From JAAZIN01 sp964464625 (GTDB taxonomy: Bacteria; Bacillota; Dethiobacteria; DTU022): a DNA stretch of 52,048 nt. Of the stretch, positions 40,474 to 50,090 are shown piece by piece (positions within the stretch are counted from its first letter, which is position 1; every line of letters starts with the position of its first letter). The DNA is taken from positions 1 to 52,048 of the forward strand of contig CAYXKD010000009.1 in the NCBI GenBank assembly GCA_964464625.1, read 5' to 3'. The position numbers and the translations under genes are program-made. The notes beneath the pieces were generated by a model that worked only from the letters and a program-made list of their open reading frames with translations, searched no databases and had not been told where the DNA came from.

Positions 40474-43400
40474 ATGCACTTGAAACGCATTGAGCTCTTT
40501 GGTTTCAAATCTTTTGCGAACAGAACAGAACTGGAGCTTGACAGGGGCATAACTGCGGTGATCGGCCCAAACGGCTGCGGCAAAAGCAATATTGTTGATG
40601 CTGTCCGCTGGGCTCTGGGTGAACAAAGCGTTAAGGCGCTGCGCGGCAGCCGGATGGAGGAAGTTATTTTTTCAGGCAGCGCAGGGCGGAAAGCCCTTAA
40701 TTTCGCTGAAGTGGCACTTACTTTTACAGGGGCTGGCTCTGCCTTGAATTTCGATTATGAAGAGATCACCGTGGCCCGCCGGATTTACCGTTCCGGTGAA
40801 AGCGAATACCTGATCAATAACACACCCTGCCGCCTAAAGGATATTACCGGACTGTTCCTGGATACAGGGCTTGGCCGGGAGATCTATTCAGTGGTGGGCC
40901 AGGGCCGTGTAGAGGAGATTATTAACAGCAAACCCGAAGAGAGAAGGGAAATATTTGAAGAAGCCGCCGGTATTCTAAAATACAAGCTGCGGAAAAACGA
41001 AGCGCGGCGGCGGCTGGAAGAGACCCGGGAAAACCTTGTTCGCGTGCAGGATCTGGTTATCGAGCTGGAGGCGCAGATTGAACCTGTTACAGCACAGGCG
41101 GAGAGGGCACAGCGCTACCGCGATCTCAAGAGCCGGCTCGATGAGGCTCAGAAGGAGCTTCTTTCTCACAAGCTCCACCTCTCCCGGAAGGAACTGGCCG
41201 GAGTGGAGAGGCGGTTGCAGGGTGTAACGGATTCATTGAGCGTGGCGGCGGCGCGCAGCGGGCTACAGGAAAAGGAGCTCCAAGAGCTGAAAACAAAGCA
41301 GCAGGAGGAGGCGCACCGCCTGGGTGAACTGGAGCAGAGGTCAAACCGCACTTCAAGGGAGATGGAGCGGCAGGAAAACGAGTTGCGGCTGCTTGAAGAG
41401 CGGGAGAGCCGTTACCGGGAGCAGGAGGCACAGGGTGAACGGCGCCTTGAACAGCTTGCTGCTGTGATCAGCAGGTTGAAGGATGAAAAAGAGAGCAGCG
41501 CCCTGGAGTTGCGCTCAAAAAAAGAGGCTCTGGCCAAAGAAAAAGAGAGCTATCACCTGCTCCTGCAGAAGATGGAGCAGTTTGAGAAAGATTTTTTAAC
41601 GGGGGATGTGGAGGAGCGGCAGCAGAAGCTTTACCGGGCGGTGGCGGGGCAGAAAGGGATCCTTGCCGCATTGGATGAACTCCGGCAGCAGGAAGAGAGG
41701 CTGCAAAGGCGCCGCGAAACGTTAATACAAGAGAAGGGTCTCCTCGAAGAGGAGGCGGCGCTTATCGGCTCTGGAGAGAAGGAGCTCACAGCCGCCGTAA
41801 CGGCGGAGAAACATACAGCGGAGGCGGCTGCAGGGGCGGCTGCAGTGGAGCTCCGCCTTGAAAAGCTTAATAAGGAACTGGCGGGCCTGCTGCAGGAGGA
41901 GCAGCGATGCAGAGTGGAGATTGGCGGGGTTAAAAGCCGGTTGCAGCTGCTCCGGGACCAGGAAGCCGGCCTGAGCGGTTATTACCGGGGGGTGCGGGAA
42001 ATAATCCAGAACCGGGCCAATCTATCGGGGGTTATCGGTCCGGTCGTCGATTTGATCTCTGTGGAGGAACGTTTCCTGCGGGCAATAGAGACTGCCCTGG
42101 GTCCGGCTTTGCAATATATTGTTGTTGAAACCGAAGCATCAGCCCTGCAAGCCATTCGCTTTCTCAAAGAGAAAAAACTGGGCTGGTGCACCTTTTTACC
42201 CCTGGATACCATTCGGTCGGCCGGCTCAGGGCTGGAGCGTTATGGGGAGTGGCGCCGCTTAAAGGGTGTTTTCGGCAAGGCATCGGAGCTTGTTGCGGCA
42301 GACCAGGCTTATGAAAAGGTGGTTCGCTATCTTCTGGGGCAAATTCTTATCTGCAGTGATCTGAAGGTGGCTACAGAGGCGGCCCGTTTGATAAACTATA
42401 GCTGTCGCATTATCTCCCTGGAAGGCGATCTGATCAATCCCGGTGGAGCCATTCGGGGGGGCAGCATGCCCCGGCGCAGCGCCGGGATGCCCCTGGGACG
42501 GCGCCGTGAAATCGAGGAGCTCGAGCGGGAACTGGAATCTCTTAATAAAACGAAGCACACCTGGGAAAAGCAGATAGAAGAGCTCAGAAGGAAGATTAAG
42601 GAAACCTCGGCAGAATCCGCAAGGCTGCGACAAAGAAAGGCGGAGCTGGATAGAGCGCTCCGGGAGGCTGATAAAGCCCTTGAGAAAAGCGCCGCTGCCG
42701 CCCGTATCCTGGAGCGGCGCAGGGAGGACAATGCTGGGGCGCTGCAGGAACTGAGTCAAGAGGTGGAAGAGCTGCACGAACGCCGTGAAGCCCTTCTTCT
42801 GCAAGAGAAAAGCTGTGTAGAGGAGATTGCCCTGGCCGAAGCGGAGCTGGAAGGCTCTAAAGAGATTCAGCAGCGCGGACTCTCTGAAAAGAAGGTGCTT
42901 GATGAGTCTTTGACAGCTGTTTTAATCAGGCTCAACTCTTTGCAGGAGCAGGAGCAGTCTCTGAACAACAACCTGGAAAGAATTACCGACGACCTTGCAG
43001 GGCCGCTTCAGGAGCAGGAAGAGAAGCAGCGTGAAGACCTCCGCTTTGCTGAAGCCCTGGCGGAAATTGCCGGCGCCCGGGAAAAGCTCTTTCTCTTGCT
43101 GCAGCAGTTGCGCGAGGAGAGCGCTGCACTGACGATGGAGCTCCAGAAGCATAAAAAAGAATCCTCTTTATCCACTGCGGCGCTGCTTGATCTTGAGGAG
43201 CAGCAGCGGTTGAACAGGAGCAGGCTTGCCCGCCATGAAAAGAGAGAAAAACATCTTGCAGTGGAGCAGGGCAGACTTCAGACAGAGATTCAGTACCAGC
43301 TGGATCGTTTCAACGAGCTCTTCGGTTCCGGTGAACTGCTTTCCCCGGCGTCCGATTTTGATGCCGCGGAATGCCAGGGGCTTATCGGAACCCTTAATGA

Positions 43401-44019
43401 GGATATCGAAATGCTGGGTGTGATCAATCTGGGCGCCATAGATGAACTGGCCCGGTTGCAGGACCGGATCGGCTTCTTGACAGAGCAGCAGGACGACCTC
43501 AGGCGGGCTGAACTTTCGCTGCACCACATCATAGGCGAAATTGACGAGAGGATGGCGCACTTCTTTGATGAGGCCTTTACAGAAATTAAGAGCAACCTGC
43601 AGGAAATATTTGGCGAACTTTTTCAGGGTGGCAGGGTTGATCTCAGGTTGACAGATCCTGACAATTTACTGGAAGCGGGAATAGAAATTGTGGCCCAACC
43701 GCCGGGAAAGAAACTTCAGAATATCTCTCTTCTTTCCACGGGTGAAAAGTCAATGGCTGCCGTGGCGGTAATCTTCGCTATCCTGCGTTATAAACCGGCG
43801 CCTTTCTACCTGCTAGATGAGGTGGAGTCCTCTCTCGATGATGTCAACCTTTCCCGTTTTACGGCTTACCTGAGAAAAGTTTCCCCCGAGGCGCAGTTTA
43901 TCCTGATCACACACCGGCGCCGGACAATGGAAGAGGCCGACCTTCTGTACGGGGTGACCATGCCTGAAGAGGGAGTTTCCACTCTCGTATCACTGAAGCT
44001 GGACCAGAAAGTCGGATAA
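40474..44019 (+). CDS. smc: Chromosome segregation ATPase SMC
   Basis: A protein of 1181 residues, the usual SMC length. N-terminal head: Walker A GPNGCGKSN and VRWALGEQSVKALRG. Long coiled coils (about 170-500 and 660-1010) flank the hinge (about 510-640; SGVIGPVVDLI and GGAIRGGSMP). C-terminal head: signature LLSTGEKSMAAVAV, Walker B FYLLDEVESSLDDVN, and THRRRTMEEADLLYGVTM. With ScpA/B it organises and segregates the chromosome. The signature loop reads S-T-G-E-K-S rather than the common S-G-G-E-K-A/T. GGGGAG precedes ATG 40474. ftsY follows 13 bases later. Confidence 0.98.
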   Translation: MHLKRIELFGFKSFANRTELELDRGITAVIGPNGCGKSNIVDAVRWALGEQSVKALRGSRMEEVIFSGSAGRKALNFAEVALTFTGAGSALNFDYEEITVARRIYRSGESEYLINNTPCRLKDITGLFLDTGLGREIYSVVGQGRVEEIINSKPEERREIFEEAAGILKYKLRKNEARRRLEETRENLVRVQDLVIELEAQIEPVTAQAERAQRYRDLKSRLDEAQKELLSHKLHLSRKELAGVERRLQGVTDSLSVAAARSGLQEKELQELKTKQQEEAHRLGELEQRSNRTSREMERQENELRLLEERESRYREQEAQGERRLEQLAAVISRLKDEKESSALELRSKKEALAKEKESYHLLLQKMEQFEKDFLTGDVEERQQKLYRAVAGQKGILAALDELRQQEERLQRRRETLIQEKGLLEEEAALIGSGEKELTAAVTAEKHTAEAAAGAAAVELRLEKLNKELAGLLQEEQRCRVEIGGVKSRLQLLRDQEAGLSGYYRGVREIIQNRANLSGVIGPVVDLISVEERFLRAIETALGPALQYIVVETEASALQAIRFLKEKKLGWCTFLPLDTIRSAGSGLERYGEWRRLKGVFGKASELVAADQAYEKVVRYLLGQILICSDLKVATEAARLINYSCRIISLEGDLINPGGAIRGGSMPRRSAGMPLGRRREIEELERELESLNKTKHTWEKQIEELRRKIKETSAESARLRQRKAELDRALREADKALEKSAAAARILERRREDNAGALQELSQEVEELHERREALLLQEKSCVEEIALAEAELEGSKEIQQRGLSEKKVLDESLTAVLIRLNSLQEQEQSLNNNLERITDDLAGPLQEQEEKQREDLRFAEALAEIAGAREKLFLLLQQLREESAALTMELQKHKKESSLSTAALLDLEEQQRLNRSRLARHEKREKHLAVEQGRLQTEIQYQLDRFNELFGSGELLSPASDFDAAECQGLIGTLNEDIEMLGVINLGAIDELARLQDRIGFLTEQQDDLRRAELSLHHIIGEIDERMAHFFDEAFTEIKSNLQEIFGELFQGGRVDLRLTDPDNLLEAGIEIVAQPPGKKLQNISLLSTGEKSMAAVAVIFAILRYKPAPFYLLDEVESSLDDVNLSRFTAYLRKVSPEAQFILITHRRRTMEEADLLYGVTMPEEGVSTLVSLKLDQKVG

Positions 44020-44032
44020 GGAGAGCATTGAT

Positions 44033-44938
44033 TTGAACCTTGTGGAACGATTCAAGGCCGGCCTGGCCAGAAGCAAAGAGGGGTTTTTGCGGCGGCTCGA
44101 ACATCTTTTCCGCGAAGGAGAGTTGAACGCCGAATTCTATGAGGAGCTGGAGGAGGCCCTCATCCTGGGCGATGTGGGTGTTGAAGCGGTTCTGAAGCTT
44201 GTGGAGAAGTTGCGCCGCGAGGCCGGGCGGCTAAAGCTTCGCAGCCGTGATGAGGCCAGAGAACTGCTCATTCAGGAAATTACCGCCATGCTCAGCCTGC
44301 CCGAAGCGCAGTCGGAACACGGACAGGGGCCTCTGGTGATACTGCTGGTGGGGGTAAACGGCTCTGGAAAAACCACCACTGCGGCGAAGCTGGCTCACCG
44401 CTACCGCCAGGAGGGCCGCGAGGTGCTTCTTGTTGCCGGGGACACCTTCCGGGCTGCCGCCATCGAGCAGTTGCAAATCTGGTCCGAAAGAGCAGGGGTG
44501 GCCCTGATCAAGCAGCAGCCCGGATCCGATCCATCGGCAGTTTTCTACGACGCCCTTCATGCCGCCCGGGCGCGGCAGGTCGATGTGGTCATCGGCGATA
44601 CCGCCGGGCGTCTGCATACCAGGGTCAACCTCATGGAGGAGCTAAAAAAGATCAACCGTGTCATCGGACGCGTTCAGCCGGGGGCTCCGCACCGCGTGCT
44701 TCTGGTCATCGACGCCACCACCGGCCACAACGGCATTGCCCAGGCGCTTCATTTCAATGAGGCGGTGCCGGTAACGGGCCTGGTGCTGACAAAGCTCGAC
44801 GGGACCGCCCGCGGCGGCATTGTCGTCGGCATCCAGGACATCCTGAAAGTGCCTGTCTGCTATGTGGGTGTCGGTGAGAAACTCGACGACCTGCTTCCCT
44901 TCGACGCCGCCGACTTCGCCCGCGCCCTGCTGGCCTGA
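44033..44938 (+). CDS. ftsY: Signal recognition particle receptor FtsY
   Basis: A protein of 301 residues from TTG 44033 (AAGGAGAG upstream). The N domain helical bundle (about 1-85) has LEEALILGDVGVEAV. The G domain has G1 GVNGSGKTTT, DTFRAAAIEQLQIW, G3 DTAGRLHTRVNLMEEL, G4 TKLDGTARGG and the closing GVGEKLDDLLPFD. It docks SRP-ribosome complexes at the membrane. It has no acidic A domain, as in other Firmicutes. A REP-like repeat begins 2 bases after its stop. Confidence 0.97.
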   Translation: MNLVERFKAGLARSKEGFLRRLEHLFREGELNAEFYEELEEALILGDVGVEAVLKLVEKLRREAGRLKLRSRDEARELLIQEITAMLSLPEAQSEHGQGPLVILLVGVNGSGKTTTAAKLAHRYRQEGREVLLVAGDTFRAAAIEQLQIWSERAGVALIKQQPGSDPSAVFYDALHAARARQVDVVIGDTAGRLHTRVNLMEELKKINRVIGRVQPGAPHRVLLVIDATTGHNGIAQALHFNEAVPVTGLVLTKLDGTARGGIVVGIQDILKVPVCYVGVGEKLDDLLPFDAADFARALLA

Positions 44939-44940
44939 AT

Positions 44941-44970
44941 GGGGTCAGGTCTTGAATTGCTAGTTTTTTG
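44941..44970 (+). repeat. REP-like dispersed repeat, copy 8
   Basis: GGGGTCAGGTCTTGAATTGC followed by TAGTTTTTTG, directly after the ftsY stop codon. It is nearly identical to the right end of the transposase unit (copy 7). Confidence 0.9.
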
Positions 44971-45035
44971 GGCAATTGATCTTAAGCCCCTTTTTCAGGC
45001 AGGCGGCGGTGCATACCTTTTATTCTACATACTTC

Positions 45036-45060
45036 ACCGGTTCGGCCGGTACGAATTTTT
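45036..45060 (+). terminator. Terminator after ftsY
   Basis: ACCGG-TTCGG-CCGGT (45036-45050), followed by ACGAATTTTT. It lies between the convergent ftsY and acyl-CoA ligase genes. Confidence 0.5.
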
Positions 45061-45065
45061 CGCAC

Positions 45066-46634
45066 TTAAGAAGAACTGTTGCCTGAAAGGTAGGACTCCC
45101 TAAGTTGCCGTTTCAGCACCTTGCCCAGCACATTTCTGGGAAGTTCTTTTCTGAATTCCACTACAGACAGGCGCTGATACCTGGCAAGACGGGAGTTGGC
45201 CCACTCTTTTAACTCCCCGGCGGTAATGCCGGCATCCCCTTTTAGCACAACCAGTGCCACCGGGGTCTCACCCCATTTCTCATGGGGGACGCCGATGATG
45301 GCTACATCCTGCACAGCCGGATGTCCAATGATAATCTCCTCCAGATCGATGCTGAAGATATTCACGCCGCCGGAGATAATCATATCTTTCTTGCGTTCCA
45401 GGATATAGAGGAAACCCTCCGGATCATACTTGCCGATATCCCCTGTTTTGATAAAGGTTCTGCCTCTTTCGTCTCTCCAAATCGCCTCCGCTGTTGCCTG
45501 TGGATTATTATGGTATTCCCGCATTATCCCGGCGCTGTAACCGACGATTTCACCGCTTTCGCCCCAGGGCAGCTCTGCTCCCTGCTCATCTATGATCCGC
45601 AGATCTGTCGCCAAAAGCGGTGTCCCCACAGAGGCGATTTTGCTTTTCACATCTGCCGGCTTAAGGGTGGAGGCGACCCCTTCGGTAATCCCGTATAGTT
45701 CCACCAGGCTGCATCCGAATTTACGCAAAATATCTGCCTTGGTGTCTTTGCGCAGGGGGGCGCCGGCAGAAACCAGCACCTTCATGGATGAGAGATCGTA
45801 ATGGTCAAATTCCGGCATCACCATGGTGACCACGAACTGGAGCGGGATCATGAAGGTATGGGTGCACTGCTCTTCTTGCACCAGCTGCAGGAAAACTTCC
45901 GGGTCAAAATAGGGCATCACTACCAGGGTAGCTCCAACGAGAATTGACGGAAGCGCGATCATCCAGGTGCCGTTTGTGTAAAGCGGGGTGGTCAGGATAG
46001 TCCTGGATTCAGGGTTAAGCCTGAATTCCAGCGCCAGGCCCAGGGCAAACTGGCCGCGCGCGTAATGCGTGTGCACAATGCCCTTGGGTGTTCCAGTGGT
46101 TCCTGAACTGTAAATAATATTGAAGTCATCCGCCATGCTTAATGACACCGCCGGATCATCGCCCGGGGCAGTGCTGAGCAGCTCCTCATATGGAACCCAA
46201 CCGTTCGCTGGGGGACCTGTTATAAAGCAGTTATCCGGCAGGATATGCTCCAGTTGGTCCAGACAGGGTGCAATTAAATCTTTTGTACCCTGATCTACAA
46301 AAATATAGCGGGACTCTGAGTCGTTAATCATCATAACCAGGCTTTCCCCGGGGACCATGGCGGAGAGGGGAACGATGACCCCTCCGGACTTTACCGTGCC
46401 GAAAATTATTTCAAACATTTCGATACTGTTGTTCATCAAGACGCTGACTTTATCTCCCTTTTGAAGGCTCCGGCCAATCAAGGCATTGGCCACCTTGTTG
46501 ATCCTCTCGTTGAATTCTCCCCAGGTGACTCTTCGCTCTCCACATACCAGCGCAGTCTTGTGGGATCTCCATTTACCATATAAAGCGATCACCTCCGGCA
46601 GTAGATTGCCGGGCATCGGCTCAATAACAGCCAT
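45066..46634 (-). CDS. AMP-forming acyl-CoA ligase
   Basis: A protein of 522 residues with GGGGAGG before the ATG. Adenylate-forming family motifs: IYSSGTTGTPKGIVHTH (P-loop A3), VELYGITEG (A5), FIKTGDIGKYDPEGFLYILE (A7), RKKDMIISGGVNIFSIDLEEI (A8), with the A10 Lys in LPRNVLGKVLKRQLRE. It activates a carboxylic acid to its CoA thioester using ATP. It is the downstream gene of a pair with a thiolase-like protein, separated by 57 bases on the same strand, suggesting breakdown or synthesis of a medium or aromatic acyl chain. The chain specificity is unknown. Confidence 0.93.
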   Translation of the reverse strand: MAVIEPMPGNLLPEVIALYGKWRSHKTALVCGERRVTWGEFNERINKVANALIGRSLQKGDKVSVLMNNSIEMFEIIFGTVKSGGVIVPLSAMVPGESLVMMINDSESRYIFVDQGTKDLIAPCLDQLEHILPDNCFITGPPANGWVPYEELLSTAPGDDPAVSLSMADDFNIIYSSGTTGTPKGIVHTHYARGQFALGLALEFRLNPESRTILTTPLYTNGTWMIALPSILVGATLVVMPYFDPEVFLQLVQEEQCTHTFMIPLQFVVTMVMPEFDHYDLSSMKVLVSAGAPLRKDTKADILRKFGCSLVELYGITEGVASTLKPADVKSKIASVGTPLLATDLRIIDEQGAELPWGESGEIVGYSAGIMREYHNNPQATAEAIWRDERGRTFIKTGDIGKYDPEGFLYILERKKDMIISGGVNIFSIDLEEIIIGHPAVQDVAIIGVPHEKWGETPVALVVLKGDAGITAGELKEWANSRLARYQRLSVVEFRKELPRNVLGKVLKRQLRESYLSGNSSS

Positions 46635-46691
46635 AATGCTTTCCTCCCCTGTTATTTCATGTCCTGCCGGAAGATTTTCCGGTTTTGCACT

Positions 46692-47987
46692 TCACTCAGT
46701 TTTGCGGAAAATGTGCGCTCCCAGTGCAGCCTCTTCCACACCGATGACACCGCCCCCGTTAATTTGCATGCCGGTTTTGGCTCTCTTAACCTGCCTGATT
46801 CCGGCCCGCCCGCGCAGTTGTGTCACCAGTTCGTATGTTTGGGCCAGGCCGGTACAGCCCACGGGATGACCCCGCGATACGAGACCACCGCTGACATTGG
46901 TCGGAAGTTCTCCGCCCAGGGCCGTTGCACCCGAGGAACAGTAGGCCCCGGCATCTTCCGGTTTGCAGAATCCGGCCTGAGCCGTCTGATAGATCTCGGA
47001 GAAGGAAGTGGCGTCGTGGAGCTCCAGGATATCTATGTCTTTGCGATCTATTCCAGCCTGGCGAAAGGCCAGCTCTGCCCCTCGGCCCGAGATATCCCTG
47101 TCAAAATCGTCTCGTTCCCGTCCCGAGACGATGACCGATGCCAGGACCTCGACAGGATCTTCGGTCCCCTTGTTTTTGCGAAGGTATTTTTCAGAGCAGA
47201 CGATCGCTGCGGCGCACCCTTCTCCAATGGGCGCACACATAGGACGGGTCAGGGGGTAAGTGACTGGTTTGTCGGCTAAAATCTGCTCCCAGGAGATCTC
47301 CATGCGGTACTGGGCTTTGGGGTTCATGGAGCCGTGATGATGGGTTTTGGAGCAGACCCTGGCCAGCTGCTCCCGGGTGCAGCCGTATCTGTCCATAAAC
47401 TTTAGCGCCTTTACAGCATAGTAATCCATGAAGGGGCTCCGATCGCCTCCCACATCCGTTTCCTCGTAAGGAATGCCCAGGATGCTCGATTTTTCCCGTC
47501 GCCATTTTTCGATATAGAGCTGCTTCCGATCTTGTTCGCAGCCCATCCAAAAAGCGGAAAGGCTCAAAAAGGGCAAAGCAGCTGCAATCTCAGGCAGATC
47601 ATCCAGGGCATTCAGGTCCGGCAGCATTTTCTCAACAGCCACGGCCAGGGCCAGGTCGGCGCCGCCCGCCAAAATATAATGGATAGCCTGGTGTAGGGCT
47701 GTGGAACCTGTAGCGCAGGCATTCTCAACATTAATAACAGGCATGCACATGAAACCTAAACGCCGCAAGATCACCTGCCCCCGAATGCTGTGCTGGCTTG
47801 TTAATAAGCCCTGGGCGCAGTTGCCGTACCAGATAGCGTCGATGCTCTTTTGGCCGCCCTCCATATCTAAGCCCGCATCCGTCATGGCTTCTGAAATGGC
47901 AATGTTACAGAGATCCTCGTAAGAACCGCCTTCAAACTTGACGATAGGAGTCATGCCTGCACCGATGATATAAACACGATCTTTCAT
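46692..47987 (-). CDS. Thiolase-superfamily protein (SCP2/lipid-transfer-type acetyl-CoA acetyltransferase)
   Basis: A protein of 431 residues from ATG 47987, which has TTTGGGGGAA upstream; the open frame begins earlier, at 48041. The nucleophilic Cys is in NVENACATGSTAL, and the C-terminal His and Cys are in SRGHPVGCTGLAQTYEL. The sequence pattern (YIIGAGMTPIVKF, LELHDATSFSEI) fits the SCP2-thiolase branch rather than classical AtoB thiolases. It would cleave or form beta-ketoacyl-CoA. It is the first gene of an operon with the acyl-CoA ligase, behind a consensus promoter. Confidence 0.9.
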   Translation of the reverse strand: MKDRVYIIGAGMTPIVKFEGGSYEDLCNIAISEAMTDAGLDMEGGQKSIDAIWYGNCAQGLLTSQHSIRGQVILRRLGFMCMPVINVENACATGSTALHQAIHYILAGGADLALAVAVEKMLPDLNALDDLPEIAAALPFLSLSAFWMGCEQDRKQLYIEKWRREKSSILGIPYEETDVGGDRSPFMDYYAVKALKFMDRYGCTREQLARVCSKTHHHGSMNPKAQYRMEISWEQILADKPVTYPLTRPMCAPIGEGCAAAIVCSEKYLRKNKGTEDPVEVLASVIVSGRERDDFDRDISGRGAELAFRQAGIDRKDIDILELHDATSFSEIYQTAQAGFCKPEDAGAYCSSGATALGGELPTNVSGGLVSRGHPVGCTGLAQTYELVTQLRGRAGIRQVKRAKTGMQINGGGVIGVEEAALGAHIFRKTE

Positions 47988-48042
47988 ATGTTCCCCCAAA
48001 GGAGTAGTGCGTGGCGCTGTTTGGAATTGCTGCGGTATCATT

Positions 48043-48091
48043 CTATTATGGATACAGTTGCCCTCTCTATTGTAAGGCGTATCCAGAATAG
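48043..48091. repeat. 13-bp inverted repeat overlapping the thiolase promoter (candidate operator)
   Basis: CTATTATGGATAC (48043-48055) faces GTATCCAGAATAG (48079-48091); 12 of 13 positions are complementary. The arms lie on either side of the -10 and transcription start, with about 36 bp between arm centres. They look like two half-sites for a repressor or activator of the thiolase/ligase operon. Confidence 0.55.
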
Positions 48092-48097
48092 TGTCAA
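48069..48097 (-). promoter_or_regulatory. Sigma-A promoter of the thiolase/acyl-CoA ligase operon
   Basis: On the minus strand TTGACA (48097-48092), a 17-base spacer and TACAAT (48074-48069). Transcription would start near 48062, giving a leader of about 75 nt. Confidence 0.8.
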
Positions 48098-48333
48098 TAT
48101 GGTGAATTATCTTACCCGGAGGTCACCAGACAGGTCAAGGATCCTGGCATAAGGCCTGACGCCAGGGCGGCCTTGCTGTTTTGAGGTAATCAGGACGCCT
48201 TTCAATCGGCCATGTCGGGAAGGAATTCCCAGGTTAAACATCAAAAGATATAGTTTATATTGAGTTCATAATCAGGGTATAAACAACAGTATGGGGGATT
48301 GATGATTTAACGGGTGGGATAGGGGGAGATCCT

Positions 48334-49008
48334 TTGTTAAACATATTGGTCGTTGAAGATAATGAAAAGTTGAGGCAGCTTATATCTATTCACCTGAAAC
48401 GTGCGGGGTATAATGTTTTCGAGGCGGGCAGCGGCGTAGAGGCTCTGGGTGTTATTGAGCAGGTGGCGATTCACCTGATTATACTCGACGTTATGATGCC
48501 TAAGATGGACGGATATGAATTAACGGGTGAACTCAGGGGCGCAAATATAATCATTCCTGTCCTCATGGTTACCGCAAAGGAAACCCTGGAGGACAAAAGA
48601 AAGGGTTTCAAAGCGGGTGCCGACGACTACATGGTCAAGCCCATCGACATGGAGGAGATGCTGCTCAGGGTCGAGGCGCTGGTCCGGCGATCCAACCTGT
48701 CGGGGCGGCATATCCTCAGCGCCGGCGCCTCGACCCTGAATTCGGAATCGCTGATGGTTACCTGCGACGGACATTCTATCGTCCTCCCGCAGAAGGAATT
48801 TCAGCTCCTGCATATGCTCTTATCCTATCCCAATAAAATATTCACCCGCAATGTGCTCATGGATGAAATTTGGGGCTATGGGAGTGAAACAGCTCCACGC
48901 ACGGTGGATGTCCATATCAAGCGGCTCCGGGAAAAGTTTTCCCGTTCGCCCGATTTTGAGATCGAGACGGTCAGGGGGCTGGGTTACCGGGGGGTGATCA
49001 AGCGATGA
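48334..49008 (+). CDS. OmpR/PhoB-family response regulator
   Basis: A protein of 224 residues from TTG 48334 (GGGGGAG seven bases upstream). The receiver domain (about 1-115) has the acidic pair VVEDNEKL, the phosphoacceptor Asp in IILDVMMPKMDGYEL, and the conserved Thr and Lys (MVTAKET and DYMVKPID). The winged-helix DNA-binding domain (about 125-224) ends RTVDVHIKRLREKF and VRGLGYRGV. It is paired with the kinase by an ATGA overlap. Confidence 0.96.
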   Translation: MLNILVVEDNEKLRQLISIHLKRAGYNVFEAGSGVEALGVIEQVAIHLIILDVMMPKMDGYELTGELRGANIIIPVLMVTAKETLEDKRKGFKAGADDYMVKPIDMEEMLLRVEALVRRSNLSGRHILSAGASTLNSESLMVTCDGHSIVLPQKEFQLLHMLLSYPNKIFTRNVLMDEIWGYGSETAPRTVDVHIKRLREKFSRSPDFEIETVRGLGYRGVIKR

Positions 49009-50063
49009 AGCGCGTCCAGACGAAATTCGCCTTGTTTATGATCCTTACCGTAATTGCCTCGTCTTTGTTGGCTGCTCTGCTCTCCATCGGTATCAGCGGC
49101 ATCCTGGCTGCAAGGGGAAATCCTGCTGCTCTTTACCTCGGCTTTGCTCTCAAAGAGATCTTGACTCCGGCTTTTACCGTGCTTATCGCGACGATGATTG
49201 TCGCCGCTATCTCAAAAAAGGCGGTGTCGCCCGTTGTCGAGCTCTCCAATGCAACTAAAGAGATCGCCTCGGGGAATTTTGATATTACCATCAATTATGC
49301 GGGTAGAAAGGATGAGCTTGGACAGCTTTCCCGTAACTTCATGCTCATGGCCCGGGAGCTGAAAACAAATGAGTATCTGGCCAGGGATTTTATCACCAAT
49401 GTCTCCCACGAATTCAGGACGCCTCTGGCAATTATCTCCGGATATACGGAGCTGCTTGACAGCGACGATATTACGAAAGAGGAGCGCCGCGATTATATCC
49501 AAAAAACACAGAGCGAAACAGAGCGGCTGACCAGGCTCGTCTCCTATATTCTGAACCTTTCCAGGCTGGATAACCGGAAGATCCAGGAGCAGCCCAAGCT
49601 CTTTTCTTTAGATGAACAGATCCGCCAGGCGGTGCTCTCCTTTGAACCGCAGTGGCGGGCCAAAGGGATCGAACTGAAGGTGGATCTACCTGAAATTAAC
49701 TATTCAGGCAACGAAGATCTCCTTGCCCAGGTATGGAGCAATATCCTGGATAATGCTGTTAAATTTACTGGTGAAAAGGGTGCCATCACTGTGCGGATGC
49801 GCTCCGAGGGAGGCGCGGTCAATGTGGAGATTGCCGATAGCGGCATCGGGATGGATAGGGCGACGCGGGAACGGGTATTTGAGCGCTTCTACCAGGGGGA
49901 CTGCTCCCGCTCAAGCCAGGGCAACGGCCTCGGCCTGGCCCTGGCTAAAGGGATCCTTGACGTTTTGAGGGGCAGTATTACCGTCGATAGCGAGCGGGGC
50001 GCCGGCTCGACATTTAAAGTTACCATACCCGCTAACTGCGCGGAAATAAACGCTCCTGAATAA
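49005..50063 (+). CDS. Sensor histidine kinase with short extracytoplasmic loop
   Basis: A protein of 352 residues. Two transmembrane helices (about 8-33 and 46-69) enclose only about 12 residues outside the membrane. Then come a HAMP domain (about 70-120), HisKA with HEFRTPLAIISGYTEL (phosphoacceptor His), and a HATPase domain with N box WSNILDNAVKF, G1 IADSGIGMD and G2 GNGLGLALAKGI. The tiny loop is typical of intramembrane-sensing kinases that respond to envelope stress or to a partner transporter. It overlaps the regulator gene by 4 bases and faces the RND permease gene. Confidence 0.95.
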   Translation: MKRVQTKFALFMILTVIASSLLAALLSIGISGILAARGNPAALYLGFALKEILTPAFTVLIATMIVAAISKKAVSPVVELSNATKEIASGNFDITINYAGRKDELGQLSRNFMLMARELKTNEYLARDFITNVSHEFRTPLAIISGYTELLDSDDITKEERRDYIQKTQSETERLTRLVSYILNLSRLDNRKIQEQPKLFSLDEQIRQAVLSFEPQWRAKGIELKVDLPEINYSGNEDLLAQVWSNILDNAVKFTGEKGAITVRMRSEGGAVNVEIADSGIGMDRATRERVFERFYQGDCSRSSQGNGLGLALAKGILDVLRGSITVDSERGAGSTFKVTIPANCAEINAPE

Positions 50064-50090
50064 GGGGAGCCACATACAGCATCCACCTGT

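Larger units (their letters stand above)
47988..48333. other. Divergent intergenic region, 346 bp, regulatory
   Basis: It contains the thiolase operon promoter with a large inverted repeat, and on the plus side a hairpin AAGGCC (48151-48156)/GGCCTT (48169-48174). AT-rich sequence follows before the response-regulator gene. No gene is seen. The promoter of the two-component system could not be located with confidence. Confidence 0.6.
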
